Positions 10,962-32,500 of a DNA stretch of 64,000 nt are shown one piece after another; position 1 is the first letter of the stretch; each line of letters begins with the position of its first letter. The stretch is from the NCBI GenBank assembly GCA_014526335.1, contig JACTAT010000122.1:587553-651552 (forward strand), written 5' to 3'. This DNA comes from Chrysaora quinquecirrha. Lineage: Eukaryota > Cnidaria > Scyphozoa > Semaeostomeae > Pelagiidae. Both the position numbers and the translations under genes were made by a program. The notes below the pieces were generated by a model. The model had not been told where the DNA came from, did no database searches, and saw only the letters and a list, made by a program, of their open reading frames with translations.

Positions 10962-12477
10962 ACGTGTGCTAACAAGGGAGAAATTTGCATGCTGCTGGTC
11001 ATGGCCGATGGAGAACTGCGGGCTCAGACGCATTCTGCGCACGGCGAATTCTTTTTGAAAGATGAGCACTTCCGAATGGAAAGTTAGTAAAATGATGTAA
11101 ATAAGGTTTTTCTACAAGAGAATAAGCATTGATTTAAAAAAAAATGCACAAATTAACGATAAATTATTAAAAATGTCAAGGAAGAAAGAGACGATCAGAC
11201 GAGACCAAAGGTGAAACAGTTGAAGCAGTCAAAGCAGTCAGGTAACAAAGTGATTGAAAAACTGCATGAAAATTGAAAATAGCTTGAAAATTTCTTATTT
11301 TTAAAGAAACTAAATTGTTGCGATAAACAAACTTAATTACCCTTCGTATCGGAAAACGGGTCCAGTAAGACTTTGGTACTGTTTGAAAGAGCTTTTCCTG
11401 CTGAGTTTTGTATTGTATGTTTCGTTATGTGGCACGAAGGTTTAGTTTCTTTAAAAATAAGAACTTATGGCCACATTATTATTTTGTTGAAATCAATTCG
11501 AAGGCTCAGAAATATTCAGTCAAAAACAACAAATTGTTGCGATAAATAAACTTAATTACCCTTCGTATCGGAAAACGGTTCCAGTAAGCCTTTGGTACTG
11601 CTAAAAAGAGCTTTTTCTGCTGAGTTTTGTAGTGTATGTTTCGTTATGTGGCACGAAGGTTTAGTTTCTTTAAAAATAAGAACTTTTGGCCACATCATTA
11701 TTTTGTTGAAATCAATTCGAAGGCTCAGAAATATTCAGTCAAAAACAACAAATTGTTGCGATAAATAAACTTAATCACCCTTCGTATCGGAAAACGGGTC
11801 CAGTAAGACTTTGGTACTGTTTGAAAGAGCTTTTCCTGCTGAGTTTTGTAGTGTATGTTTCGTTATGTGACACAAAGGTTTAGTTTCTTTAAAAATAAGA
11901 ACTTTTGGCCACATCATTATTTTGTTGAAATCAATTCGAAGGCTCAGAAATATTCAGTCAAAAACAACAAATTGTTGCGATAAATAAACTTAATCACCCT
12001 TCGTATCGGAAAACGGGTCCAGTAAGACTTTGGTACTGTTTGAAAGAGCTTTTCCTGCTGAGTTTTGTAGTGTATGTTTCGTTATGTGGCACGAAGGTTT
12101 AGTTTCTTTAAAATTGGGAATTTTCAAGCTATTTTCAATTTTCATGCCGTTTTTCAATCACTTTGATAGGCTACCTGACTGCTTCAACTGTTTCACCTTT
12201 GGTCTATTCTTCATCGTCTCTTTCTTCCTTGACATTTTTTATAATTTATCGTTAATTTGGGCATTTTTCTTTGAATCAAGGCTTATTCTCTTGTAAAAAA
12301 AATCTTATTTGCATCATTTTACTAATTTTCCATTCTGAAATGCTTATCCTTTGAAAAGAATTGCCCGTGAGTAGAATGCGTCTGAGCCCGCAGTGCTCTA
12401 TCAGCCACGACCAGCAGCGAAAATTCTGCCTTGCTTTGCGCATGTCAAGTGCAAATTTCTCCCTTGTTACGTGTGCT
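10962..12477. mobile_element. Foldback/Mutator-like element with 9-bp TSD
   Basis: The element proper is 10971-12468. Long inverted arms begin AACAAGGGAGAAATTTGC at the left and end GCAAATTTCTCCCTTGTT at the right. Arm similarity continues about 330-350 bp inward, to around 11300 and 12110. A perfect 9-bp direct repeat, ACGTGTGCT, flanks it at 10962-10970 and 12469-12477. The centre is a tandem repeat with a 219-bp period. No transposase is encoded. Long arms, internal tandem repeats and a 9-bp TSD match foldback (FB) elements and non-autonomous Mutator-type elements. Its right TSD ends 120 bp before the SLC30A7 start codon. Confidence 0.85.
11312..12110. repeat. 219-bp tandem repeat, about 3.6 copies
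   Basis: The phrase AAATTGTTGCGATAAA starts at 11312, 11531, 11750 and 11969, exactly 219 bp apart each time. The fourth unit is cut short near 12110, where it merges into the right arm of the surrounding element. The copies differ at only a few positions, so the array is young or homogenised. Confidence 0.9.
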
Positions 12478-12596
12478 CCGGTGTTGTTGTTGTCGTTGTC
12501 ATTTTCTTCCACTTGCACTTGCACTCGCGTAAGAATTAGGCCATGTCTTCCTGAAAGGTTTCTTTTCTCTTTTTGTTCCTGTAATAATTGTTCAAA

Positions 12597-21285
<8,689 letters not shown>

Positions 21286-23505
21286 TTCGTCAACAACAGA
21301 GGATAAACGAGGAAAGAAAAATTTTCATTTTAAATTTAAAATTATTGCTATTTTATTACATTCACTCAGAGAATATTTATGTATTTGGTCATCCAACAGA
21401 GAAGAAAACGGAGACAAGATCGACTCCGACGACCTTTAAATTTACTGCTAAAAATCGAAATCTGTAGACTCGAGTGTAAAAAAAGGACCGTAATGGGGAT
21501 ATTTTTAGCTCTTTTTAGAATGTCTTGAAATTTAGAAAATAGTAAATGTCGTAAAAAAAGGTTCAAAAGAGGATATTTTAAGAACCAACCAAACAGAAAA
21601 CATTGGCATTTCGCTTTTTTATGAAGAAAATACTTTGCCACGAAGATGCTTCTTCGATTAGAAATCAAGCACGTTTTTAAGCGGAACGTGGAACTCCTTA
21701 TGTGATGTTGCGATCAGTTGTGAAATGAGCCACAGCCCTTAAAATACAGTTTTTGCCTCCCAGTTCCTAGAGGTTATACTGATAATTTCCCTGTTCATAT
21801 GTAAAGATTGCATCGCGGCGGTGAAGGAGAAAGGGCTGAGTATCGAAGAAGTAGCATTTCGCTGAGGGACTGCGGGGGTTATTACATCGTCACGTAACGA
21901 TGATTTCTCTAATTTTTAGGCCCCTACTCTGTGTCACGTACTGTACTGCCATTTATAAAAACAACGAAAGTTCGACTCATGCTGCAGCCGTTACATAACG
22001 TTTCCCATCTTATTTTTGTCTGTGCTTATGTTGGAGGGGCGTTGAATGGTTCAAAAAGCCGTAAGAAAATTTATTTCTGTTGAAAGAAACGAATTTTCGA
22101 TGAATTGCGTTGCAAAATTGCTTTTCAAGAAAATGTATTCTAGATTTTTGCGTCTGGTGCTTGGTGCTATTAGTGGACAAAAAGGTAGCGAAGTTTACGA
22201 GGTGTCTCTCTAAGGAGTGAGGAATTGGACGGTTGTTAAGAAGAATGCCCCCCCTGGACTTTAGCCGTTTTGTCTATATTTTAACGCGAAAACCGGGGGC
22301 TAGGCATGATGCATTGTTGTGCAGAAAAAGAAAGTTTAGTTGCGCGAAACAAACGCTTTCTAGAATACAGCCGTTTGTGCTTGTTTTTCTCCCATTATTC
22401 CGTGTTTATTTACGGAATTTGTTTAGTAGTTGACTTGAATCGAACCACAAGCCGCCGCTGTGTGCATTATATAACTGATTCACCTTCCCAGCACCCGACT
22501 CCATCTCAGCATAAAGCACTTGAAAGTAATAATTCAAGATTGAATCGCATTTGTTTGTGGCCTAATGAATTGGACTAAATATCTCAAGAATCCATGTAGA
22601 AAGCAAAGGGCATACCACCGGTGATAGCACGTCGACCACAGCGCGGCTTGGACTCTTCAATCTTTTTATCCCTTTGTTAAGTTCATTGGATTTTAGGTGA
22701 AGGAATGCAGTTGCTTAGCATATGAAAATCACAACACTACGGTTTGCGTCGGCAGCACTTATCCGCACATATGTGTAGCCGTGTATAGCCGCCTTTTAAA
22801 GTGTGCATTCATTACTTAGTAGCAACTTCTTTGCTGCCCTGTCGTGTGTCTCTTTCAAATTGTGCTAGGCCATTGTTTTTGATGTTGTTTGCAAAGGCTC
22901 CATTTGAGTATGAAGGATAAGATAGACGTTGCAGAGAAAAGTGGCTACTGGCCAGGGGCAAATTGTGTCCAAAAACGTTGCACGGTTGCATTGTATGTAA
23001 TCAAACGGGGTCGGTTTTGGCTTGGTTCGAAGGCTGTATCAAGTGGCACACACAATATAAAGTTTCCTTTCAGTTTAACAAAGACATCTTTTTTTTTCTT
23101 GTAAGGTCGAACTCTGATTTTCCAGATTTTCACAGCACTTTCGTCGACTCTTGAACAAAACGTGGGAACTCGCTATGGACAAAGCTCAAGGCTTTGTATG
23201 ACGCTCTCTTGTCATGCTTCTCGGGGCTGTAGGCTGACGGTTCCCAGGGAGCCTTTCTGAGAATACCAGGCTTACGTTTTGAGCCCTTAAAGCTATGGTG
23301 TTTTTACTGTTTACATCTTCTTGGCTTTCTCATTAATTTAAAGCCGAAGTAGATTATATCCTTAAAAGAACCAAGCAGAATCGCGTACTCTTGGTCGCAA
23401 CGAACAATTGGGAAAGTTTCTTCAAGAACCCAGATTACGTTCTTCGAATGCTGTGCAATTTTGGTGGGCATTGAATTCGTTTGCTTGTGGCTTTGATTTT
23501 TAAGC
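21286..23505. other. Intergenic SLC30A7 to DYNC2LI1
   Basis: I saw no gene I could support. Frames of 60-100 codons occur on both strands without splice context. Sequence around 20590-21160 just upstream, in the last SLC30A7 intron (AAAATGTCCTGTTCTGAGAAA), recurs inverted near 60290-60335, so dispersed repeats are present here too. Confidence 0.45.
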
Positions 23506-26500
23506 ATGGATTATTTTTCTTGTTCTAACAAGAAGAAGAAGACCAAGAAGTCGAGGCTTTTTAGCAAGCTGTTTCCGAAGAGATCAAAAAAGTCTGAGAG
23601 AGAAAAAGATGACCTTCATGCAGACGTAAGTTTGATATGTTTATCATTATTATAATGATATGTTTGTTTGTGTTACTTTGCCAAGTAAATAATAAGCATT
23701 ATCTGTAAATGATGCAGTTTTCCTATCTCCTAATCTCTGGGAAATTCGACCTATGTACCTGGGGCATCACACCGGCACGAGATCTTCCCTGCATTTCTCG
23801 CATTTCGGTATAAATTCTACCTTGGTCAATTTTTCAGTCTGTTTCTGACATTTATATTCTAAGGAGTTTCACACAAAAAATGCTTTTAAGTTTGTCCAGA
23901 GATGTTACCGCTGTTTCTCGCAATGTTGAAATTTTGTACCACTCGCAATTTCTTTTCACTTCTGCCCTCAAGATTTTTCGAGCAGCTATAAGATCAATTT
24001 CTACCACATACAGAATAGCTCAGCTCCTTCTTCCAGCCTGAAATGTTCTTAATCTCATCCGTTCTTAATTCTTCGGTTACTTAGACAGTATTTATTTCAA
24101 TATTTTCCGTAAATGTTGGGAGTGGTACAAGGTGTATGTCAAAATGCAACATGCTTCTTTAATTCTTTGTTCGCTTGCCTTGTACATTAGGTCTGAATGG
24201 CCTTAGCTACTTTCATATTCAGCCAGCATTCTAAGGGCTGTTGCAAAGACCAGCCTCAGCTTGTTCTTACTTTGTTCTTAAAATCTGTGCAAAATCCAGA
24301 CTCGTGTTCTCCTTAAATAGCTCTTATAAAAAACAAAAGGGCAATTCACCTCTCGAGCTTTGTACACTCCTTACAAGGACGAAATTCTTTTATTTACGAG
24401 AAAATCCTTGAAAAATCTAGTTCTTCGCGTGGAATTCTCTTGCGTCCTTGAGTGGAGTGAATCTTGTTCCTCTTATAACTACGAGAGCTCCTCGTGGAAG
24501 TTTCTCGATAGATCATCACTCATTATTTGGTTGCTGTTGTTGAAAGGGGTTGCTGTTGTTGTTTGATAAGAGCAGGACTTGGCTGAAACGAAATTAAAAA
24601 CCGTCTTTTATCTGTTGAAGGTCAAATCATTCTAAAATCTATTTCAGCTGTTACGTTTCAGTAAACTTAAGCACCCGAATCCTCTTTATGACATTTTCAA
24701 GGTCTGTTGAGAAATGAAGCGAGGGGGGATATCGTTCTTTAGATAAAGGGAAGGAATTCCTTGTGACATTGATTAAAATGAAAGCAAATAATGAGGCTTG
24801 TGGCACTTCGAGATAAGAAAAGTGGTCCTTGACCATTGAAAAGAAACGACGTTCCCATTGCCTTGATAAGCTAGCACTGAGCATGACGTAAGATGACCTT
24901 TAATGCCTTTTAGCAGAGAAGAAGTTGCAAATGGACCGATGCTTTGTCTTGCACGGAAGAATCTGTCACACATTCTGAAATCCTCTCGTTGAAAGTCTTG
25001 TTGTTGTTGCTCAGGCAAATTTGCAAATGTGTGGGAGAAGGACTCCGAACAACTGCTCAAGGATTGGGGGGGGGGGTCTTGTAAAATAGTCCGGTCATGC
25101 ACGACCTGGAAGGCCATGGAAATCCGGATGAATTTGCTGCTTAGGACCTGGCCGAACCGAATGATCAAACATTATTTGTGAAACATTTAAGATTTGCTTG
25201 TCAAATACAATGCTTTACCGTTTGGCCAAGTTGCAGAACATTGCTCTTTGTGACGTGGCCAAATGTTTTNNNNNNNNNNNNNNNNNNNNNNNNNNNNNNN
25301 NNNNNNNNNNNNNNNNNNNNNNNNNNNNNNNNNNNNNNNNNNNNNNNNNNNNNNNNNNNNNNNNNNNNNNNNNNNNNNNNNNNNNNNNNNNNNNNNNNNN
25401 NNNNNNNNNNNNNNNNNNNNNNNNNNNNNNNNNNNNNNNNNNNNNNNNNNNNNNNNNNNNNNNNNNNNNNNNNNNNNNNNNNNNNNNNNNNNNNNNNNNN
25501 NNNNNNNNNNNNNNNNNNNNNNNNNNNNNNNNNNNNNNNNNNNNNNNNNNNNNNNNNNNNNNNNNNNNNNNNNNNNNNNNNNNNNNNNNNNNNNNNNNNN
25601 NNNNNNNNNNNNNNNNNNNNNNNNNNNNNNNNNNNNNNNNNNNNNNNNNNNNNNNNNNNNNNNNNNNNNNNNNNNNNNNNNNNNNNNNNNNNNNNNNNNN
25701 NNNNNNNNNNNNNNNNNNNNNNNNNNNNNNNNNNNNNNNNNNNNNNNNNNNNNNNNNNNNNNNNNNNNNACTCAACAATTTTGCCAACACAGATCAGTGA
25801 CTTCACCCCCCTGACAGTGTAGTGAGACAAGAAATCCCTGCACCACACCAGAACAAGGTGCGAAGAACAACTGCACCATGTGACGTCATATTCCGTTTGG
25901 AAGACTGGTGGTGAATGTTGTGCTTTCCTTGGAGACCGATGGCCTAGCCAAACAGCTTCTGCTGCGTGAGGTCGATGAAAAGAAAGACTAAGATGATAGA
26001 TAGATAACAAGAGAAGAAGTGTAGTCTTTTTGCGAATTAAAGAAAGAAGCGTTTCACAAAATAATAAAAATGTCTTCCAGGTATTTAGCTTATAAAAGCA
26101 ATTTTTGTACGAGAAACAACTAAAAAAGATCGAGTTTTTGACTCACTCAACTCAGTCAAATTAATTGAGTTCACTTTGGGCATGGCTGGGGCATCCTGGG
26201 GAAGGGACAGAGGCTTTTTTGTCTAGATCACGAAATAGATACGCACCACTTTCTTAAAAAACGTTTAGCATCTAAGCAGTCCAGTTTTTGTTGAAAGAGA
26301 GATGCCAGTTTTGGGAGGACACCCCTGAATGGAACTTTGAACTGAACTTTGCCCCACTTAATAAGTCTACCTCTCTCAAGGAGCCCTGTTTCATATTTGC
26401 TCTGATAATGCCCCCTCTCCTGCCACACAGTAGCAAGTAAAGAAACTAAAAGTTTAGTGTGGTGCACCATTTTGGAGAAAACGATAGAAAACAATTGCCC

Positions 26501-29500
26501 TATTGTTTTGAAAACAAAAGCCTTGGATGCCGGTGCACACAAATCGCAGTCTGGCGAAAAGTATCATTTTCATTAAGCTTAACAGCTCTGTTTTTCTGCA
26601 TTCAACAGGTCAGAGAAAACCCTTTGGGAAATTGCTGTAGAAGAACGCGACAAACTTGAAAAGATGGAAAAACATGGTATAAAATATTCTTTCAAGACAT
26701 TTCGCTCAACCTCCCATTTGCCCAACCTCCTTTTCACCCAACCTTCTAGGATGTTTTGCCCAACCCATTATGATCAATTTGCCCAACCTCAGCTGACATG
26801 ATGGATAACGTCTCTTGTGAAGTTTAACAATTATTTGATTGTTAAAATTGGGGACTCTGCCCCCGAAACATTGATCATCATACTGGTGACTAGCTATCAC
26901 AATTTAGTACCTAAAAAAAGTAATACATTGCAAGTAAGGCAGTTGTGTGAAACGAACAAGAATGATGGGCCAAAAGACCAGCTTGGGTGAAAGGAAGTTG
27001 GGCATAACGGAAGTTGGGCAAATTGACCTAATACCTAAAATAACCTACCAAAGTACTTTGATTGGTGAAACTGTTAAAAGGTAGATTTGAACCTGGACTG
27101 CATGATCAGAGAGTTACTTAACAATTTTATTGTGCTCTTAGCTCAGTTAAATTGTGGCAAAAATCTTCCTCCTAGTGTTTGCCATTCATGAAAAATCCAA
27201 GGTATAAATATGAATAAAAATCATAAATATGATAAATATATATCAATATGTATTCTACTGAGTACCACTCAATATTGCCAAAACACAAGACTGAATGGAT
27301 AGGAGGGGAGCCTTGGGCTGTATGAGTTGGAGAGTAACTCATTGATTGCTTTGGGCATTTAGCTGGGTGGAATTGTAATTGTCTCACTGGCCATGCAGTC
27401 CAGGTTTGAATCCCATCAAATGTGGTATGCTGAGTTTAATATTTCTTTTAGGACAAGGTGACTCTGCGAATAGTGCTATTGAGAGCAATATGTTAGTGTG
27501 TGGAAGTGCAGAATGTGTAAGGTTTCTTCTTTATTGCTTAAGTTGTTTTTTTCATTTTAAGTAATTTCCTACTAGCTGGATGTTGCTTTGTTTTGGGGCC
27601 AAAGCCATTGGGGAGAAGCACCCCAAAAGTACTTTAATAGTAATGTTTTGTTGGCAGTTTTTGTGAAATACAAACAATTGCTCCATTGTTCTTTAAAGAG
27701 TAGATCTATTGTTTGTGATTTGGTCCCATTGTCCACTGTTGGAAATTTCATCCTTCATGCACTCTGCTTTGAGCAACTTGGATTTGCTCTTGCTTTGCCC
27801 ATTGCCGCCATGCTAGAATGTTAGTGTAAAGTAAGAGAATTCTTCTGTGTTTTTATAAATTTTTTATTATTTGATTTATTCCATTCAACAGGGGAAAACT
27901 TCAATGCTAATGAGATTTCTTGAAAGGTAAGTTACAATTGTCTTATAAAGCCTGGTCCCTATTTTCATGTAGCCCTGGCCAAAAGATGCAATATTTGAAT
28001 GCAACATTTGTTGCTGACCCTATGTTGCATCGTTTGGCCATCCATGTTGCAGTGTGCAACATTTGTTGCACAATGTTGCATGAAGTTTGAAAAGGATAAA
28101 AAATGTTGCGCTGTTCAACATGATGTTACATTATTTGGCCGGGTCTTGCAACATTTGCTACACACATGCATGCGTATAGCAAGTTATTATAGCGCCAAAA
28201 GCATGGTTACCATAGAATTAACATCATTGATTTGTTTCAAGGTTTTTTTGATAACACAGACAAATGTTGCATTTGAAATGTTGCAGCATTTGGCCACACG
28301 GATAAATTTGCCTTTGTGAATTTACAAAACAAACTTTGCACAAAATTTTGCTTCGTTTGGCTTTAAGAGTTGTTGATGTGAGGATGGAGGATGATGATCA
28401 AAGAGGAAGTGTTTCCAAAAATTTTCTTGCTGAAAGTTTTTTATTTTAATGATTATTTGTATGTATTATGAAAAAGGTTTTATTTCTGTTTGCAGAGATG
28501 AGAAGCCAAAACCTACAATCGCGTTGGATTACACGTTTGCAAGAAGAGCAAAGGGTCACAACACGGTATGATTAAACTGTTACACATTTTTTCATAAGAA
28601 CAACATTCTTAAGAAACACCAGGCAGAGATTAAACAAAGTCTGCCTGCAGCAAAATTTCAAGGAGATCAACAAATTTTAGCTGGCTGAGTATTTGAGCAT
28701 GGACTGTAGGAGACGTAGAGCTCCGATGGAAAAGTTGTTTTTCTTTTAATGTTATGTATTTTTGTATAAAATTGCACTCAAATTATAAGCTGAAGCACCT
28801 TCAAAACATTGATATGATTTGTGATTGTTCGAAAATACGGCTGTTCGAACTGGCGACGGCGCATTCTGATTGGTTCTTCATCGGTCTGCTAAAGCCGCAT
28901 GTTTCAAGCCTGGCGCCGTCTTTGAAATGAAATACTGACAAATGATGTTTCTTGATTTAAATATTCTGCATCAAAGCTCGAGAATACTCTGTAGAATTTT
29001 CGAACACCATATGGCATAATATAATAAGAATTCGCCCAGATTTTAAGAACAAACCGAGGGGTGTTTCACTGCATAAATCTCGTACACCTTGACGACAAAT
29101 CTCCATAAATCTTAAAAATCTTTTGAATGTTATAAATCCTATTAATGTCTCCAAAATTTTTTAGCTACTATGCATGTGCACAAGTCTTGATTCGCCTGAG
29201 CAGGACTAAGCTAGACGAAGATTGTAGGAAAAGTGCGCGAGTTCTTCAAAGACGTAATCTTAAGTTAAGCTTAAGTCTTTGACACCAAATCCAGTCATTT
29301 TTACGTTCATTAGGAAAGAAACTTTCGCAAGGCAAATTTGGAAATATCCAGAAAAAATCGAATAAATCCCTAAAAAATGTTGATAAATCCTCATAAATCT
29401 CAATATAACCCACAAATCTGACTTTAAAAGACAATGAGATTTATAAATCTCATAAATCTCGTACACCATTTTTGGTAGTTATGCACCCCTCGGAACAAAC

Positions 29501-32500
29501 AGCAGAGGAAGCATTAGACAAAATTAAAAGCGATTGTAAAAGACCGTCAAAGACTCAGGTCGCTGATATAGAGATCAGTTCTTTCTCACCGACCTTCAAC
29601 CACCCTGAAAGACTGTAAAAAACTCTCAACGACCCACAATTTTTGATGGAAACATTCCAACGACTGCCGACGACCGCAAAAAAGACTGAAAGTATCCCAG
29701 AAGCATGTTGCATGTTGTCGACTGAATAAGATCATCAAAACGAATGAAAAATACAAGTGAACTAAGAAGTACACGTAAGAAGTAGATAAATGTCTGTTAT
29801 CTTCAAATCAGAGAACTTTGTAAGTATTTTAAAAGTACATGTACTCTACTTTACGTCTGGCCACGTCACAAAACATTGCCTGGCAAGCAAAAATCAGCAG
29901 ACTTTTTTGCGGTATGATTTTGAAAAAGTTCAAATCATTTGGTTTGACGCGAGTAAAATTGTTTTAGGAGCAATTTTTAGCGACGTGGCCAAACGGTATA
30001 AAAGTTTGCTCGATGAGCAAATTCAATTGTTTGATGCAATTTAATAATCGTTTTGCCAGGGCCTTCAGAGTTTCAAGTGAAAAGCAAAACCATTTGCAAC
30101 TCTGTTCATTCTTCTTAAACAGTTTCTTGTTTCTTGACCATATTCTTTTTTCTAGATTCGTAATTGCGTGAATAAGGCAATCAGAGAAGCAAGCAAGGAG
30201 ATTCCAAAGTAGGTTTGATTTTCACCAATGGCCCAAATTTTAACGATTAATTTGCATTTTATGCAGACCCTGGCCCCTTCCCTTTTTCAAGGCAGGGAAT
30301 TATTGTAGCTTTTAATTCTTTTAAGAGTTCTACATAACTTAAAATTTGTAATGACCAATGGAAACGACATACTTTAAAGCATTTTTCGCCTGACACAGCT
30401 TTAAGGCCCTTGCCAAACGGTCAAAAATTGTTGGCAAACATGTTGAGATTTGTTTCACAAACAATGTTTCACCTTTTAGAGATTTTTCACGTCATAGAAT
30501 ATTGCTTAAAAAGCAGGGTTTGCTAAGGAATGTTTTCGAAAAATTTTTTGTCGTCAGCAAATAATGTTTGGCCATGCAATGTTTTGTAATGACCCAAACG
30601 TTGAAACATTTTATTGACAAGCAAATTCCAGATGTTTGGCTAACAATTTTTCATCGTTTTACCAGGGTCTAAGTGTGCCCTTTGATGTTTCCGCTGTTAA
30701 TTGCAATTTAAAGGCATCTTATTTTGTCCCAGAAAAAACGTTTAGAGTCACCACCCAATACTATCTGCTTACTAAAGTAACTCAGGACTCGATTGTTATT
30801 CAAGAAGTTTACGTATTTTCGAATTGTTCATTTAATCTGTTCTCTTCAAGCATTTCTAAGATTCTGACCGAGAAAACCTGGGAACGAATTGGCGTTAACC
30901 ACACAGTAAGCTGTTGAATTTTTTTTCAAAAATTTTTTATAAAAACTTTTCGCTTTGAAACAAATATTAGATCTTCTCTCAAAATATTGGATTATTGAAT
31001 TTATGATAAAATTTCAATCCATGTCCTATTTTAAGCGCTTTTGTTTTTTTGTATGTTTTTTTAGTTATCTAGTTAGTTTATTTATAGCTAGATAATAGCT
31101 ACGAGCCATATCTTCTTTTAATTAATAGTAACCATATGACATATCTACGTTTTACTTACACATACAACTCTAGATGAGTATGCCTATTATGACTATAGTG
31201 CTCAATACACGTAAGTACAGAGCAACAATAATGTAGAATTCATACCCAATGGAAAGACAAGTTCTCTGTGACTCTGAGTTTCATGCTTGCGCATTCGTCA
31301 GACAGATCATACTAATAGTCTGTCTGACGAACTATTATAGTCTGTCTGACGAATGCGCAAGCATGAAACTCAGAGTCACAGAGAACTTGTCTTTCCATTG
31401 AGTATAAATTCTACATTATCTTACGTTATCTACATGCTGTGTGATGTTCCTTGTTCTGTTGTTTTCAAGCGGCCCAGGCTATAAGCATTGCTTTTCCTGG
31501 GTCACATACGTTTTCCCTTGTAACAATTGGGATTTGCATGAAAATATATTGACTTTGACTTGACTTGACTGAAGCTGTCTGTTTCACACTGTAAATGCTC
31601 AATAAATTATGTTTTTTTTCTAGGATAAAAGCATGCTGGAGCCAATAATGATACCATTTGTGATAATTGGAAGTAAATTCGACATTTATCAGGTAACTTC
31701 TGTTCCTTTTAAGAAAAAAATTTGACTCTATAAATAGGGAATTTTTATTGACCATACTTCGACAATATTGGGTACTCCAGAAAATCCTTTGTGTCATCGC
31801 CAATTTTACCACAAAAGCAAATGCAGCGTCAGAAGAGATTGGATGCTAAGTCGTCTATTTTGCATAAACACTGATGTTGTGCAAGGAGTTACACTGGCGC
31901 CAGTTTTGTTTATACAATACAATACAATAATGAGGATAAGGGACGGAGAGGCCGTGAGGCCATAAAATCCTGTTACGCTAACTAAAGTTACTGTAAAGTT
32001 GTGGTTGTACTAGACTGTGTACTGGAACGAACCAACCGGATAAGGGATTGCACACACGCCTGGACAACCCTATCCTACCATCGCTCTACGTGAACTAGAT
32101 ATCTCGTCAGTCGCAGGCGACCTGAGTGCTCTTGTACTGCGATTAGCTGTATCCTATAAACTCTGACTAGTTGCTGTATGTCGACATAAGTTGGTAGTTG
32201 CAACTTAACTAGTCGGCATTAGTTCTATCGTATCGTAGGTCGACATAAGCCTAGCTTTTAGCTCATAGCACAGCTGAAAATTTCGAGTTTGCCTCTTTGA
32301 TTTCTCGGCATGTTGTTAAATTACTTTATCTTCAACTTTTCCTGTTTCTTGGAACTGAGCAGCGCTTTTTTCTCTTCGTTTAGGAATTGGAACCAGAGAA
32401 AAAGAAGATGTTATGCAAAGCTCTTAGATTTTTGGCACACAAGAATGGAGCAACATTGCAGGTTGTTAAATCATTTTGTTTATCACCATTTCACAGCCCC

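Noticed and set aside
25201..26010. Open frames running through the N gap
   Set aside because: The length comes from unknown bases; the real flanking parts are short.
30636..30850. Upstream part of the 93-codon frame ending at the NHT exon
   Set aside because: Only 30851-30905 is exonic: an acceptor at 30850 fits the phase from 30208 and the preceding sequence is repeat.
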